A stretch of 36,676 nucleotides of DNA from Kiritimatiellia bacterium (GTDB taxonomy: Bacteria > Verrucomicrobiota > Kiritimatiellia > SLAD01): contig SLGY01000131.1 in assembly GCA_007136425.1 (NCBI GenBank), positions 1 through 36,676 of the forward strand. The letters run 5' to 3'. Both the position numbers and the translations under genes were made by a program. Below are positions 16,012 to 25,073 of the stretch, one piece after another. The notes below the pieces were generated by a model. The model worked only from the letters and a program-made list of their open reading frames with translations, had not been told where the DNA came from and ran no database searches. Positions within the stretch are counted from its first letter, which is position 1; each line of letters begins with the position of its first letter.

Positions 16012-16059
16012 CGGCGCGGAACTCCCACGCGCCCGCCAATCGGGATCGAGGGCAGCGCT

Positions 16060-16767
16060 ATGAGTGAAACGGCAAACGAACCGGCCACGCCCAACGCGTG
16101 CGTGGTGGTGCCCGCCTATAACGAAGCGCGACGCATCGGCGGCGTGGTGTCCGCCATACGCCATCATGTCCCCGATGTCTTTGTGGTCGACGACGGGTCC
16201 GATGATGATACGGCGACGGCGGCCGAAGCGGCCGGCGCGCAGGTGCTGCGTCAGGAGCGCAACCAGGGTAAGGGCGTGGCGCTGCAAACGGGGTTCCGAC
16301 ACGCTATGCAGGGCGCTTATGCGGTGGTGATTTCCATGGATGCGGACGGGCAGCATAATCCGGACGATATCCCGCGCTTTCTGAAGGCTTATGCGCGCAC
16401 GGGGATTCCGGTATTGTTGGGGAACCGAATGACGCACCTGCGGGAGATGCCCCTGCTGCGGCGCTGGACGAATCGCGTCATGAGCGCCATGATCAGTCGG
16501 GTGATGGGCCAGTATGTGCCGGACACACAATGCGGTTTCCGCCTTTTCCGATACGATGTGCTGCCTTTCTTGAATGCGGAATCGCATCGTTTCGCGGCGG
16601 AATCGGAGATGCTGTTGCATCTTTCGGATCGCGGGTTCCGTATAGATTCCGTTCGCATTTCAGTGATTTACCGGGACGAACAGAGCAAGATCCATCCCGT
16701 CCGCGATGCCGTGCGCTTTTTTCGGATGCTGCACCATTATCGCTCGAACCGAAGAGGTTTCTCCTGA
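16060..16767 (+). CDS. family 2 glycosyltransferase (polyprenyl-phosphate sugar synthase-like)
   Basis: This 235-residue cytoplasmic enzyme has a GT-A fold. It starts with CVVVPAYNEARRIGGVV (14-30), has the first nucleotide-binding aspartates in VVDDGSDDD (43-50), NQGKGVALQTGFRHAM (68-83) and the metal-binding DAD at 94-96 in SMDADGQHNPDD. The pattern matches dolichol/undecaprenyl-phosphate mannose or glucose synthases, but there is no C-terminal membrane domain. The sugar and acceptor cannot be read from the sequence. It follows lipA by 48 bases on the same strand and precedes hflK by 71 bases. It could supply the lipid-linked sugar that GT-C enzymes need; that link to the membrane protein at 5815-7695 is speculation. 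Confidence 0.88.
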   Translation: MSETANEPATPNACVVVPAYNEARRIGGVVSAIRHHVPDVFVVDDGSDDDTATAAEAAGAQVLRQERNQGKGVALQTGFRHAMQGAYAVVISMDADGQHNPDDIPRFLKAYARTGIPVLLGNRMTHLREMPLLRRWTNRVMSAMISRVMGQYVPDTQCGFRLFRYDVLPFLNAESHRFAAESEMLLHLSDRGFRIDSVRISVIYRDEQSKIHPVRDAVRFFRMLHHYRSNRRGFS

Positions 16768-16838
16768 ACCGATCGCAGTTTTGCTTGAACCCGGGTGTTT
16801 CGACGGTATGGTAAAGGGCTCAATCGAAATGGGATGTC

Positions 16839-17786
16839 ATGAAAATTGAAGTAGAAGGCAAGATTATAGAGATTCCTCTGAAAACCATCGGTTCGGTGAT
16901 CGTGGCCGGACTGATCGTGCTGAGCGCGTTGACGATGGTTTATCAGATCGCCCCGGAAGAGGAGGGGCTCGTGCTTCGTTTCGGCAAGCACGTCAAGACC
17001 GCGCCGCCGGGCCTGCATTTCAAGTTGCCGTTCGGGATGGAGCGCGTTTACAAGGTCCCCACGCGTATCGTGGACGTGGAAGTCTTCGGCTCGCGCGAAC
17101 GGCCTACCGGAACCCGGGCGGGTCGTGACGAAAACTCCATGTTAACCGGCGACCTGAACATCGTGTTGGCCGGTTGGGATGTGCAGTTCAGTCGCGAAAA
17201 TTCGCGCGATTTTCTGTTCAACGTACACGACCCCATCAACACCCTGCGCGACATCGCGCAATCGGTCATGCGCGAAATCACGGGGGATCGCGCGAGTATT
17301 TTGATTTTGACGGTGGGGCGATCGGAGATTCAAGAACGCGCGCGTGAATTGATCCAGCAACAGGCGGACCAGTTCGGCATGGGGATTCGCATCAATGAAG
17401 TGAACCTGCTCTTCGTGGACCCGCCCGGCGCGGTCCTGGACGCCTTCAACGATTTGAACCGCGCGGAACAGGACGCCGTACGGTTTTTCGAGGAAGCCTC
17501 CCGTGAATATCAGGAACGCGTACCGCGCGCCCGGGGTGAAGCCCAGCGCACGGTCCTCGAGGCGGAAGGGTTCCGGCAGCGGCGCGTGAATGTCGCGCGC
17601 GGCGAAGCGCAGCGCTTTACCGAGATGATGGAGGCCTATCAGCTTGCGCCGGAGGTGACGCGTCAGCGTCTCTACCTGGAAATCATGGAACGAAAATTGC
17701 CGACATTGAAGGAGATTATCGTGGTGGACGACGCGCTTGAAGGGCTGCTGCCTCACATGAACCTCCGTAGCGGAGGTGGATTATGA
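16839..17786 (+). CDS. hflK: HflK-like SPFH membrane protein
   Basis: HflK and HflC form a large ring in the membrane that surrounds and modulates the FtsH protease. This 315-residue protein has one N-terminal membrane segment (about 16-37) and then an SPFH/band 7 domain with the recognisable start EEEGLVLRFGKHVKTAPPGLHFKLPFGMERV. The block LTGDLNIVLAGWDVQFS, the INEVNLLFVDPPGAVLDAFNDLNRAEQD segment and an Ala/Glu/Arg-rich helical C-terminal part (RARGEAQRTVLEAEG) are all typical of HflK. It lacks the long Gly-rich N-terminus of E. coli HflK. The stop overlaps the next start by ATGA (17783-17786), so hflK and hflC are coupled. Confidence 0.92.
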   Translation: MKIEVEGKIIEIPLKTIGSVIVAGLIVLSALTMVYQIAPEEEGLVLRFGKHVKTAPPGLHFKLPFGMERVYKVPTRIVDVEVFGSRERPTGTRAGRDENSMLTGDLNIVLAGWDVQFSRENSRDFLFNVHDPINTLRDIAQSVMREITGDRASILILTVGRSEIQERARELIQQQADQFGMGIRINEVNLLFVDPPGAVLDAFNDLNRAEQDAVRFFEEASREYQERVPRARGEAQRTVLEAEGFRQRRVNVARGEAQRFTEMMEAYQLAPEVTRQRLYLEIMERKLPTLKEIIVVDDALEGLLPHMNLRSGGGL

Positions 17787-18844
17787 GTCCGGTCCAACAA
17801 ACGAAAAGCCGTACACGCCTCGGCGGATCCTCGCCGGTGGCGTTGGTGATCCTGGCCGTGGGCCTCGCGGCGTTGGTGTACAATTCGGTATTCACCGTCG
17901 CCGAATGGGAACAAGCCATAGTGACCCAGTTCGGTGAGATTATCGGAGAGCCTCGAACGGAAGCGGGATTGCATTTCAAGCTGCCATTTGTGCAGCAGGT
18001 ACACCGTTTTGACCGGCGCCTGTTGCGTTGGGACGGACAGGAGCGAACGATCTATACCAAAGATCGGCGGGCCATCATTGTTGACGTCACGGCGCGATGG
18101 CGCATTGCCGACGCACGAGCCTTTCTCGAGTCCATCGGCGGTTCCACGGAACAGGCCAACGCGCGTCTGATCGGGATCATTGAAGGCGCCGTACGCAATG
18201 AGATCGGCCAATACGATCTCTTCGAAGTGGTGCGCAGCAGCAATATGATCCTGGACCGTGAAGAGGATATGCCGGCGATCGTCATGGAAGAGGGCGAAGA
18301 AATCGCCGCCGAAGATCTGGACCTGACCACCATGGGCGGGGAGATGCCGCCCTTGGAGCGGGATGCGGACGGGAATTATCTTGCCGGACGCCCGGTGGTT
18401 ATTGACGGGATCCTGGAGAGAGCCCGGGGGCGCTTGACGGAAATCGGGTTGGGCATCGAGCTCAAGGATATTCTAATCAAGCAGGTTCAGTACACCGCTG
18501 CCATTGAGGAGAATGTGTACCGCCAGATGAATGCGGAGTTGCAGAAGATTTCCGCCGGTTTCCGTTCGCTTGGTCAGGAACGTGCGGAGCAACGGCTGGG
18601 CGAGATGGAAAGGGAACTGGCCACGATTCAAAGTGAAGCCGTTGAACGCGCCGAACGGATACGGGGCGGGGCGGAGGCCGAGGCCATCAATATTTACGCG
18701 GAAGCGTACAATGCCGATCCGGAGTTTTTCGGTTTCCTGCGGACGTTGCAGGCGTACGAAAATGCCTTGGGCGGCAATAGCGCGCTCATACTCGGTACGG
18801 ACAGCGCGCTGTTCCGGCTCTTCAAGGAAATGGACGGCGAATAG
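17783..18844 (+). CDS. hflC: HflC-like SPFH membrane protein
   Basis: This 353-residue partner of HflK has one membrane segment (about 20-38), then EWEQAIVTQFGEIIGEPRTEAGLHFKLPFVQQVHRFDRR, the standard HflC opening of the SPFH domain. VDVTARWRIADARAF and the helical region from about 255 onward (RQMNAELQKISAGFRSLGQERAEQ, EAEAINIYAEAYNADPEFFGFLRTLQAYENAL) are also family features. An acidic stretch at about 155-200 (EEDMPAIVMEEGEEIAAEDLDL) interrupts the fold; HflC proteins commonly carry a variable insert here. The gene ends 25 bases from a convergent gene with no strong terminator in the gap. Confidence 0.92.
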   Translation: MSPVQQTKSRTRLGGSSPVALVILAVGLAALVYNSVFTVAEWEQAIVTQFGEIIGEPRTEAGLHFKLPFVQQVHRFDRRLLRWDGQERTIYTKDRRAIIVDVTARWRIADARAFLESIGGSTEQANARLIGIIEGAVRNEIGQYDLFEVVRSSNMILDREEDMPAIVMEEGEEIAAEDLDLTTMGGEMPPLERDADGNYLAGRPVVIDGILERARGRLTEIGLGIELKDILIKQVQYTAAIEENVYRQMNAELQKISAGFRSLGQERAEQRLGEMERELATIQSEAVERAERIRGGAEAEAINIYAEAYNADPEFFGFLRTLQAYENALGGNSALILGTDSALFRLFKEMDGE

Positions 18845-18869
18845 ACCGGTCGAAACGGTGTGAAGGGTC

Positions 18870-20075
18870 CTACATGCCGAGGGCGGTTTGCAGGGCGATG
18901 AGCGAATAGGCGGTCACCAGAACCGGATCGTTTTCCCAGTAGCGCCCGACATCGTTTACCCAGTATCCCTTCCCGGTTCCGTCGAGTATTCGTTGGACAG
19001 CCACGATCTTTTCGACCGTTTCCTCCCGCCAGTTCAAGGGTTCGCCGTCTTCGCGTATGAACTGGTTCTGACCATACGCCGCCAACCCTTTTGAGAGGAC
19101 GTTATAATAATAGTAGAGCCCTTCGTTGCCCGCACCGGGATTTTCTTCCAGGGTCCAATGTCGGATCGCCCAATCGGCGGCGGATTGTACCCGCGGGTCG
19201 TTTCTATCGACTTCGGCATAAATGAAACTCAGCATGCCCGCATAGGTCATGCTTCCATGTGAGTTGAAACGTACCACGCCGTCATCATCCGTATAGGTGC
19301 CGGCCCGTGTGTCGTCCGGATGATAAGCAAAGCCCCCGAGATTGCGCGGCGAGTCACTGACCCAAGGCTGTTCATTATATTCCGGGAGGTTCTGGATGCG
19401 TTGCACGAATTCGATCGCCGCGTCCCAGTTCAGGTCTACCGGCTCGCCTTCGGTGCGCAGGTCTTCGACGCTTTCCGTCAGCCGCATGGCTTCGAAAGCG
19501 ATATACGAGTTGGAAAGATCGGCATACTTCCGGTCGGTGTCCGCATCGTAGCCCATGCCACCGTAATACATGCTTTCGCTATCGAGGAATTGGCTCCTGG
19601 CCACGAATTCCCGTGCGCGCTGGATGATGGGCACGAATTCAGGACGTCCGACCTGGTGCAGGGCCACCATGCAGATGGCCGTATTGTAGTTGCTCAACCC
19701 TCCGCCGCGCCGCGTCTCTGCCGGGTCCGCATAGATCCCGCCGTCATCCCGGACCATGGACAGCAGGTATTCCACCCCCCGCTCGATGGCCTCCTCGTTC
19801 TGTTCGCCGCCGCGCACGAGGGCCCACACGGCCAGTCCGGTAATGGCCGGGAATTCCGCATTCGACCAATAACCGTCCTCATGCTGTTGATCGCGTAACC
19901 ACGCATAAGCCCGGTTCAGCGCTGCGTCGGCCTCGTGTTGAAGCGAGAGCGAGACCGGAAACTCGGACGTGGTCCGACTGGTCAAGGGAATCGATTCCCC
20001 GGCGTGGAGAGCAGGGGCGATAGTCAGCAACCCGATCAGCAATATGGATGACATGCATTTATTCATGGGCTTCAT
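18870..20075 (-). CDS. secreted prenyltransferase/squalene-cyclase-repeat protein
   Basis: This protein of about 401 residues has a signal peptide (hydrophobic SSILLIGLLTIAPAL, predicted cleavage after ALHA), so it acts outside the cytoplasm. The mature part contains repeated alpha-alpha units of the terpenoid-cyclase/prenyltransferase toroid: DGYWSNAEFPAITGLAVWAL, GGIYADPAETRRGGGLSNYNTA, GGMGYDADTDRKYADLSNSY and GGFAYHPDD followed by SMTYAGML. No DxDD cyclase motif is present, so it is probably not a terpene cyclase. Secreted proteins with these repeats are common in planctomycetes and relatives, but their role is not known. The ATG at 20075 (or 20066) is preferred over an upstream TTG because it gives a normal signal peptide. 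It follows fabI on the same strand by about 62 bases. Confidence 0.8.
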   Translation of the reverse strand: MKPMNKCMSSILLIGLLTIAPALHAGESIPLTSRTTSEFPVSLSLQHEADAALNRAYAWLRDQQHEDGYWSNAEFPAITGLAVWALVRGGEQNEEAIERGVEYLLSMVRDDGGIYADPAETRRGGGLSNYNTAICMVALHQVGRPEFVPIIQRAREFVARSQFLDSESMYYGGMGYDADTDRKYADLSNSYIAFEAMRLTESVEDLRTEGEPVDLNWDAAIEFVQRIQNLPEYNEQPWVSDSPRNLGGFAYHPDDTRAGTYTDDDGVVRFNSHGSMTYAGMLSFIYAEVDRNDPRVQSAADWAIRHWTLEENPGAGNEGLYYYYNVLSKGLAAYGQNQFIREDGEPLNWREETVEKIVAVQRILDGTGKGYWVNDVGRYWENDPVLVTAYSLIALQTALGM

Positions 20076-20137
20076 CGAATGAGAGGTTTGTCTCAAACAA
20101 TATCGGCCAGGAGCGCCCCTTAATCAAATGGATCGAC

Positions 20138-20935
20138 TCAGGGTCGTTCGTGCGGGAGCAATTCGCCGCCGATCACCGAGGCGCCACCGTCAACGTACAG
20201 GACCTGGCCGCTGATCTTTTTGGAGTAGGGACCCATCAGAAAGGCGGCCGCATGCGCCACTTCGAGTTTATCGCCGATCGGGTCCCAGGGGAGGGGACTG
20301 ATCCGTTCCCAGGTCTTGCCCAATTCTTCGAAGCCATGAATGGCGCCCGCCGCCTTCGTGCTGACCGGGCCGGCGGAGACGGCATTGACGCGTAATAGAT
20401 CCTTGCCGTGACGCCGGGCGAGGGCGCGTACCGTGGCTTCGAGCGCCGCCTTGTTTACCCCCATCCAATTGTAATACGCGAAAGCCAGTTGGGAGGCGAA
20501 ACTGAGCGTCACAATACCACCGCCCTCGGACATTTGCGGTTGGGCGAATTTGGTCACGGTGGCCAGGGAAGCCGCGCTGATATGAAACCCGTTTTTCAGG
20601 TCTTCATGGGCGTCCGTATGAAATTCGGGACCGAGACAGGTTTTCGGATTGGCGAATGCAATCGAATGCGTAACGCCGGCAATCGGCCCGATGTCGGCGA
20701 ATAAGCGTTCGACTTCCTCTTCGACCGTCACGTCACAGTACTTGATGTTCAGCCGGTCCTTGTCTTCCTGCGCCCATTTCTTGTTGCGATCGAAGAAAAT
20801 GCGCTTCATCCGTTCGTTCTGAACCGTAAAGATGACCTTCCCGCCCCATTGTTCGATCACCTGCCCGATGGCGTAAGCGATGGAATCCGAATCCAATAGG
20901 CCCATGACCACATACGTTTTGTCTTTCTCAATCAT
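20138..20935 (-). CDS. fabI: enoyl-ACP reductase (NADH), FabI type
   Basis: FabI performs the last reduction in each cycle of fatty-acid elongation. The 265-residue SDR-fold protein begins KTYVVMGLLDSDSIAYAIGQ (6-25), the FabI version of the NAD-binding loop with a Ser-Ile-Ala element. The active-site pair is Y155 and K162 in AYYNWMGVNKAAL, with the Y-x6-K spacing that separates FabI from ordinary SDRs (Y-x3-K). The RVNAVSAGPVSTKAAGAI block and the C-terminal GQVLYVDGGASVIGG are typical. The ATG at 20935 is preceded by GAGGGAG and is preferred over an upstream in-frame start. The gene is divergent from pcm, with 164 bases between starts. Confidence 0.95.
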   Translation of the reverse strand: MIEKDKTYVVMGLLDSDSIAYAIGQVIEQWGGKVIFTVQNERMKRIFFDRNKKWAQEDKDRLNIKYCDVTVEEEVERLFADIGPIAGVTHSIAFANPKTCLGPEFHTDAHEDLKNGFHISAASLATVTKFAQPQMSEGGGIVTLSFASQLAFAYYNWMGVNKAALEATVRALARRHGKDLLRVNAVSAGPVSTKAAGAIHGFEELGKTWERISPLPWDPIGDKLEVAHAAAFLMGPYSKKISGQVLYVDGGASVIGGELLPHERP

Positions 20936-20970
20936 ATCTTTTCTCCCTCTATACACACCGTGAAAGCGGT

Positions 20971-20999
20971 ACGATAGATAAGCCGGGCACGGAATGCAA
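20971..20999 (-). promoter_or_regulatory. candidate fabI promoter
   Basis: On the minus strand TTGCAT (-35, 20999-20994) and TATCGT (-10, 20976-20971) are separated by exactly 17 bases. The implied start site lies about 30 bases before the fabI ATG, leaving room for its GAGGGAG ribosome-binding site. Confidence 0.4.
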
Positions 21000-21099
21000 T
21001 GCCGATGTCCGCCGATTCCTTTTGGGAAAGGCTTGAATTCCGGACGGTCGGGTTGAGAGTATAACTGCAGCAACCGTATTTAACGATAAGGAGTATGGG

Positions 21100-21819
21100 A
21101 TGAATACATACTGGCGCAAGACGGTTTTCTCCGCGCTGTTGACATGTGGTTTAACCGTTTCCGGATATGCCGGAACGGAAGATGACGAGTTTAAAGAACG
21201 ACGGGAGCATATGGTGAAAAACACGATTGAATTGCGGGGCGTCAACGATCCGGCGACGCTGAAAGCCATGCGCAGCGTGGAACGCCACGAATTCGTGGAT
21301 GATCACTTGCGGGAAGTGGCGTATGCCGACCGGCCCCTGCCGATTGGCCACGGACAAACGATATCGCAACCCTACATTGTCGCGGCGATGACCGAGATGC
21401 TGCAGGTCGAGGAAGGCGATGTGGTCCTGGAAATCGGGGCGGGCTCGGGCTATCAGGCCGCCGTGCTGGCCGAGTTTGTTGAACATGTCTATACCATCGA
21501 GATCGTGCCGGCGCTCGCCGAGCTGTCGACCGAACGTCTGGCCCGGCTGGGCTATGACAATGTGACCGTGAAGGAAGGGGACGGATATTTCGGTTGGGAA
21601 GAGCACGCCCCGTTCGACGGGATTATTGTGACCGCGGCCGCGACGCATATTCCGCCGCCGTTGGTCGAGCAACTCAAGCCGGGCGGGAAGATGATCATAC
21701 CTGTCGGGCCGCCGATGCAGGTTCAGCAATTGATGGTCGTGGAGAAACAGGAAGACGAGACGATCACGCAGCGCAGTGTCATGCCGGTACGGTTCGTGCC
21801 GTTGACGGGCGAACGCTGA
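21100..21819 (+). CDS. pcm: exported protein-L-isoaspartate O-methyltransferase
   Basis: PIMT uses SAM to methylate isoaspartyl residues in damaged proteins and start their repair. The 239-residue protein has a clear signal peptide (WRKTVFSALLTCGLTVSGYA, cleavage after A24), so it appears to be exported. The catalytic domain has the PIMT hallmarks PLPIGHGQTISQPYIVAAMTEML (79-101), the SAM-binding loop EIGAGSGYQAAVLAE (111-125), EGDGYFGW and the C-terminal LKPGGKMIIPVG. The ATG at 21100 has AAGGAG eight bases upstream. A SAM-dependent enzyme outside the cytoplasm raises the question of where its cofactor comes from. It is followed 55 bases later by another SAM-fold protein, this one in the membrane. 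Confidence 0.92.
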   Translation: MNTYWRKTVFSALLTCGLTVSGYAGTEDDEFKERREHMVKNTIELRGVNDPATLKAMRSVERHEFVDDHLREVAYADRPLPIGHGQTISQPYIVAAMTEMLQVEEGDVVLEIGAGSGYQAAVLAEFVEHVYTIEIVPALAELSTERLARLGYDNVTVKEGDGYFGWEEHAPFDGIIVTAAATHIPPPLVEQLKPGGKMIIPVGPPMQVQQLMVVEKQEDETITQRSVMPVRFVPLTGER

Positions 21820-21874
21820 GTAATAACATGGATGGGCGAAGCGCCAGGGCGTCATTTTACGGGGCGGATCGGGC

Positions 21875-24334
21875 ATGACCATCATTCGCAAGTTCAGTGA
21901 GGCGGCTTCCCGTCCCTCGTCGATCTTTCCCGCGGTGTTCCTGATCAGCGCGGTGGGTATCGCGTATCAGGTGACGCTGATGCGGGTGTTTTCCATCGGG
22001 CAGTGGCATCATTTCGCCTATATGATCATCAGTATCGCGATGCTCGGATTTGGCGCGAGCGGTACGATTCTGACCCTGATACGCGCGCGCCTGGCGGGGC
22101 GCGAACGGCAGGCGTTCTATCTCTCGCTGGTCTTGCTGGCCTTGAGTTTGCCGCTCTGTTACGTGTGGTCGCAACGCATCCCTTTTGAGACCTTTCATCT
22201 TGTGACCCAAGGCGATCAGTTCGGCTATTTGCTGGGCTTGTACGCGGTGCTGGCCGTCCCCTTCTTCCTGGTCTCGACCTGTATCACGTTGGCGCTCTTT
22301 CTTGTACCGCGCCGGGTGGGCCGTGTGTATTTTACCGATCTTCTGGGCTCCGGGCTGGGGGCCGCGACCGTGGTCGGCCTCCTCTTTCTTTTTCCGCCTG
22401 AACAGTTGCCGTATTTACTGAGCGTGCCGCTGTTCCTTCTGGCGGGTTGGATCGGACTGGGCATGGGGCGTCGCTGGAAATTCCTCTTTGCGCTCTGTCT
22501 CGGTGCGGCGTTGTTCTGGGTGGGCGTTCGGGGGCTGGCCCCGATTCGCGTTTCGGAATATAAGGCGCTTTCCTATACGCTACAGTTTCCGGATGCGGAG
22601 GTGGTGGCCGATGCGCAGAGTCCGTTGTCGCAGGTCAAGGTCGTGCGATCCCGGCAAATCCGCGAAACGCCCGGGCAATTGGGCAATTACCCGTTTGCGC
22701 AACTGGGCGCCTTGCCCGAACAGGTCGGCCTGTTCTTTGATGCGGGGTCTATATCCGTGGTGAACCGGTACGACGATGACCCCGACACCTTTGCTTTCAT
22801 GGAGTACGTTACGCCCGCTCTCGCGTATCAAGTCGTTACGGATCCGCGCGTGCTGGTGATCGGGGCGGGCGGCGGCAGCGATGTATGGATGGCGCTACGC
22901 CACGGCGCGCAAGAGGTGACGGCTGTGGAGGTCGATCCGTCCGTCTTCCGCCTGATTGAAACCGAGTTAAAAGAGTTTTCCGGTGACTTGTACGGGCGCG
23001 ACGACATCAAACCCGTGACCGCCGAAGGGCGCGGTTTTCTGCAATCGCAAGGGGAACAATACGATGTCATCCAGATTGCCCTGCTCGATGCCTTCACGGC
23101 GGCGGCGTCCGGCGTATATGCGCTGAGCGAAAGCTACATTTACACGCGCGAAGCCGTTGAACTCTATCTTGAACATCTTGAACCGGATGGCGTGCTCGCC
23201 ATTACCCGCTGGCTGAAGACGCCCGCGCGCGATGCCATCAAGATGTTTGCGACACTGGTGGAGGCGGCGGAAGCGGCGGGGATCGACGATCCCGGAGCGC
23301 ATATTGCCTTCATCCGGTCGTGGAACGCCGGGACGCTGTTGCTGAGCCGTTCCCCTTGGACGGAGGAACAGGTGTCCGCGATGCGGTCGTTCAGCGAATC
23401 CCGTGGTTTCGACATGGCCTGGCTGCCCGGCTTGGCCCCCGATGAAGTGAATCGCTTCACGCTGCTCGAAGAACCGATCTATTATGAGTCCGCCCGGGCG
23501 ATTCTGTCGGCAGACAGAGACGGTTTCTACGAGAACTATCTGTTTGATGTGCGGCCGGCGACGGATGATCGCCCGTATTTCTTCCAATTCTTCAAATGGG
23601 ATACGCTGCGCGTGTTGATGCGCGATATGGGGTTCGAATGGGTGCCTTTTATCGAGTGGGGCTATATCGCGTTGCTGGGCACGATCGTGCAAGGGGCCGT
23701 GGCGAGCGCGATATTCATTCTGTTACCGTTGATCACCTTGGCTCGTCGCACGGAGACGCGGGGCGCTCGCCGTTGGGTGGTGCTGTATTTCATGGCGCTG
23801 GGCCTCGCCTTCATGTTTCTGGAGATTGCGTTTATTCAGAAGTTCATGTTGTTTTTGACGTATCCCATCTATGCGGTGGCCGTGGTGTTGACGGCGTTTC
23901 TGGTCTTTTCGGGGTGCGGCAGTTTCTTTGCCGACCGCTGGCGCGGAGATCGGTTTCCGTTGGTGGCCGCCGCCGTGGGGGGGATTGTGGGGTTGACGAT
24001 CCTCTTCACCCTGGTGCTTCCGCCCTTGTTTTCCGCATGGGCCGGTTGGCCGGATTGGGCGCGGGTCGGCGTTTCTTTTGTATTGATTGCTCCGCTCGCC
24101 TTTTGCATGGGCGTCCCGTTTCCGAGCGGTCTTCAACTGGTCAGCGATCGTTACAGCGCCATGGTTCCCTGGGCATGGGGCATCAACGGGTTCGCCTCCG
24201 TCATGGGGGCGTCGTTGGCGACGTTTACCGCGATTCATTTCGGGTTCCGGGTCCTGGTCTGGACCGCGGCGGCGGTGTACATTCTGTGCCTGCCCCCTCT
24301 GCTGCGGTTGGGAAAGCGTTCCGATGTTGCGTAA
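21875..24334 (+). CDS. integral membrane spermidine-synthase-like protein
   Basis: This 819-residue protein is a fusion. The N-terminal part has about six membrane segments (roughly 18-220), beginning PAVFLISAVGIAYQVTLMRVFSIGQWHHFAYMIISIAMLGFG. A soluble polyamine-synthase/methyltransferase-fold domain occupies about 230-570, and about seven more membrane segments run to the C-terminus (about 590-810). The soluble domain has a nucleotide loop VLVIGAGGGSDVWMALRHGA near residue 326, the acidic residue in AVEVD, and LLDAFTAAASGVYALSESY, where spermidine synthase has its catalytic aspartate. Membrane-embedded SpeE-like proteins are widespread in bacteria, but their substrates are mostly unknown, so I do not give a gene symbol. 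The next gene starts 11 bases before this one ends. Confidence 0.85.
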   Translation: MTIIRKFSEAASRPSSIFPAVFLISAVGIAYQVTLMRVFSIGQWHHFAYMIISIAMLGFGASGTILTLIRARLAGRERQAFYLSLVLLALSLPLCYVWSQRIPFETFHLVTQGDQFGYLLGLYAVLAVPFFLVSTCITLALFLVPRRVGRVYFTDLLGSGLGAATVVGLLFLFPPEQLPYLLSVPLFLLAGWIGLGMGRRWKFLFALCLGAALFWVGVRGLAPIRVSEYKALSYTLQFPDAEVVADAQSPLSQVKVVRSRQIRETPGQLGNYPFAQLGALPEQVGLFFDAGSISVVNRYDDDPDTFAFMEYVTPALAYQVVTDPRVLVIGAGGGSDVWMALRHGAQEVTAVEVDPSVFRLIETELKEFSGDLYGRDDIKPVTAEGRGFLQSQGEQYDVIQIALLDAFTAAASGVYALSESYIYTREAVELYLEHLEPDGVLAITRWLKTPARDAIKMFATLVEAAEAAGIDDPGAHIAFIRSWNAGTLLLSRSPWTEEQVSAMRSFSESRGFDMAWLPGLAPDEVNRFTLLEEPIYYESARAILSADRDGFYENYLFDVRPATDDRPYFFQFFKWDTLRVLMRDMGFEWVPFIEWGYIALLGTIVQGAVASAIFILLPLITLARRTETRGARRWVVLYFMALGLAFMFLEIAFIQKFMLFLTYPIYAVAVVLTAFLVFSGCGSFFADRWRGDRFPLVAAAVGGIVGLTILFTLVLPPLFSAWAGWPDWARVGVSFVLIAPLAFCMGVPFPSGLQLVSDRYSAMVPWAWGINGFASVMGASLATFTAIHFGFRVLVWTAAAVYILCLPPLLRLGKRSDVA

Positions 24335-25073
24335 CACATTTGTTCATCTCCCCGGTATCGGCGAAACAACGGAGCGCCGAATCTGGGAACGGGATTGCCA
24401 TACCTGGGAGGAATTACTGAACGCGCCGACGTCCGCCTTGCCGGCATGCTTGCGGGACAGCGCCGCCCGAAAACGGGTTGAGGATTCGGTCCACCACTAT
24501 GCCCGCGGTGAATGGGGATATTTCGAGCGATGCCTGCCCGGCGCGGCCAAGTGGCGCGCCTTTGATCCGTTACGGGAAAGAACGCTATATGTCGATATCG
24601 AAACGGACGGATTCGATAACAACATCACGGTGATCGGCATATATGACGGCGCGTCATTTCGGGCTTTCGTGCAGGGCGAGAACCTGGAGGACGCCCGGGA
24701 AGCCCTTGAAGAGGCAGCTGTGATTGTGACCTATAACGGCGCCGGTTTCGATATGCCGATCATCCGGTCCCGCTTTCCCTATAACCTGTTCAATCATGTG
24801 CACATCGATCTCATGTGGCCTTTACGTCGACTGGGTTACACAGGCGGGTTGAAGCGGATCGAAATGGAACGCGGCCTCTCGCGCACCGAGGAGACACGCG
24901 ACCTGAGCGGATGGGATGCCGTCTATTTATGGCGCGAATATCAACGGGGCAGCCAAGAGGCCGGTGAGCGGTTATTGAAGTATAACGAGGAGGATGTCCG
25001 GAACCTGGAACCGTTGATGGTGTGGGTCTACGACACTCTGAGGAAGAAGGTCGGACTCAATCTTCGTCCGTAG
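24324..25073 (+). CDS. ribonuclease H-like 3'-5' exonuclease domain protein (YprB-like)
   Basis: This 249-residue protein has a short N-terminal helical region with a helix-hairpin-helix look (LPGIGETTERRIWERDCHTWEELL, about 9-32). An RNase H-like exonuclease domain follows. The acidic residues are D91 and E93 in LYVDIETDG, D143 in TYNGAGFD and Y220/D224 in KYNEEDVRNLEPL, the DEDDy pattern of 3'-5' exonucleases. The block LGYTGGLKRIEMERGLSR is characteristic of the YprB/RNase_H_2 group. The biological substrate of this group is not settled. The ATG at 24324 lies within the end of the spermidine-synthase-like gene, so the two are translationally coupled. Its stop overlaps the convergent small gene by 17 bp. 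Confidence 0.82.
   Translation: MLRNTFVHLPGIGETTERRIWERDCHTWEELLNAPTSALPACLRDSAARKRVEDSVHHYARGEWGYFERCLPGAAKWRAFDPLRERTLYVDIETDGFDNNITVIGIYDGASFRAFVQGENLEDAREALEEAAVIVTYNGAGFDMPIIRSRFPYNLFNHVHIDLMWPLRRLGYTGGLKRIEMERGLSRTEETRDLSGWDAVYLWREYQRGSQEAGERLLKYNEEDVRNLEPLMVWVYDTLRKKVGLNLRP

Noticed and set aside
15271-16620. 449-codon minus-strand open frame opposite lipA and the glycosyltransferase
   Set aside because: It runs antisense to two well-supported genes and is rich in His, Arg and Gln with no family features.
18845-18869. Bidirectional terminator between hflC and the convergent cyclase-repeat gene
   Set aside because: Only a 4-bp stem (ACCG/CGGT) is present, with no T-run.
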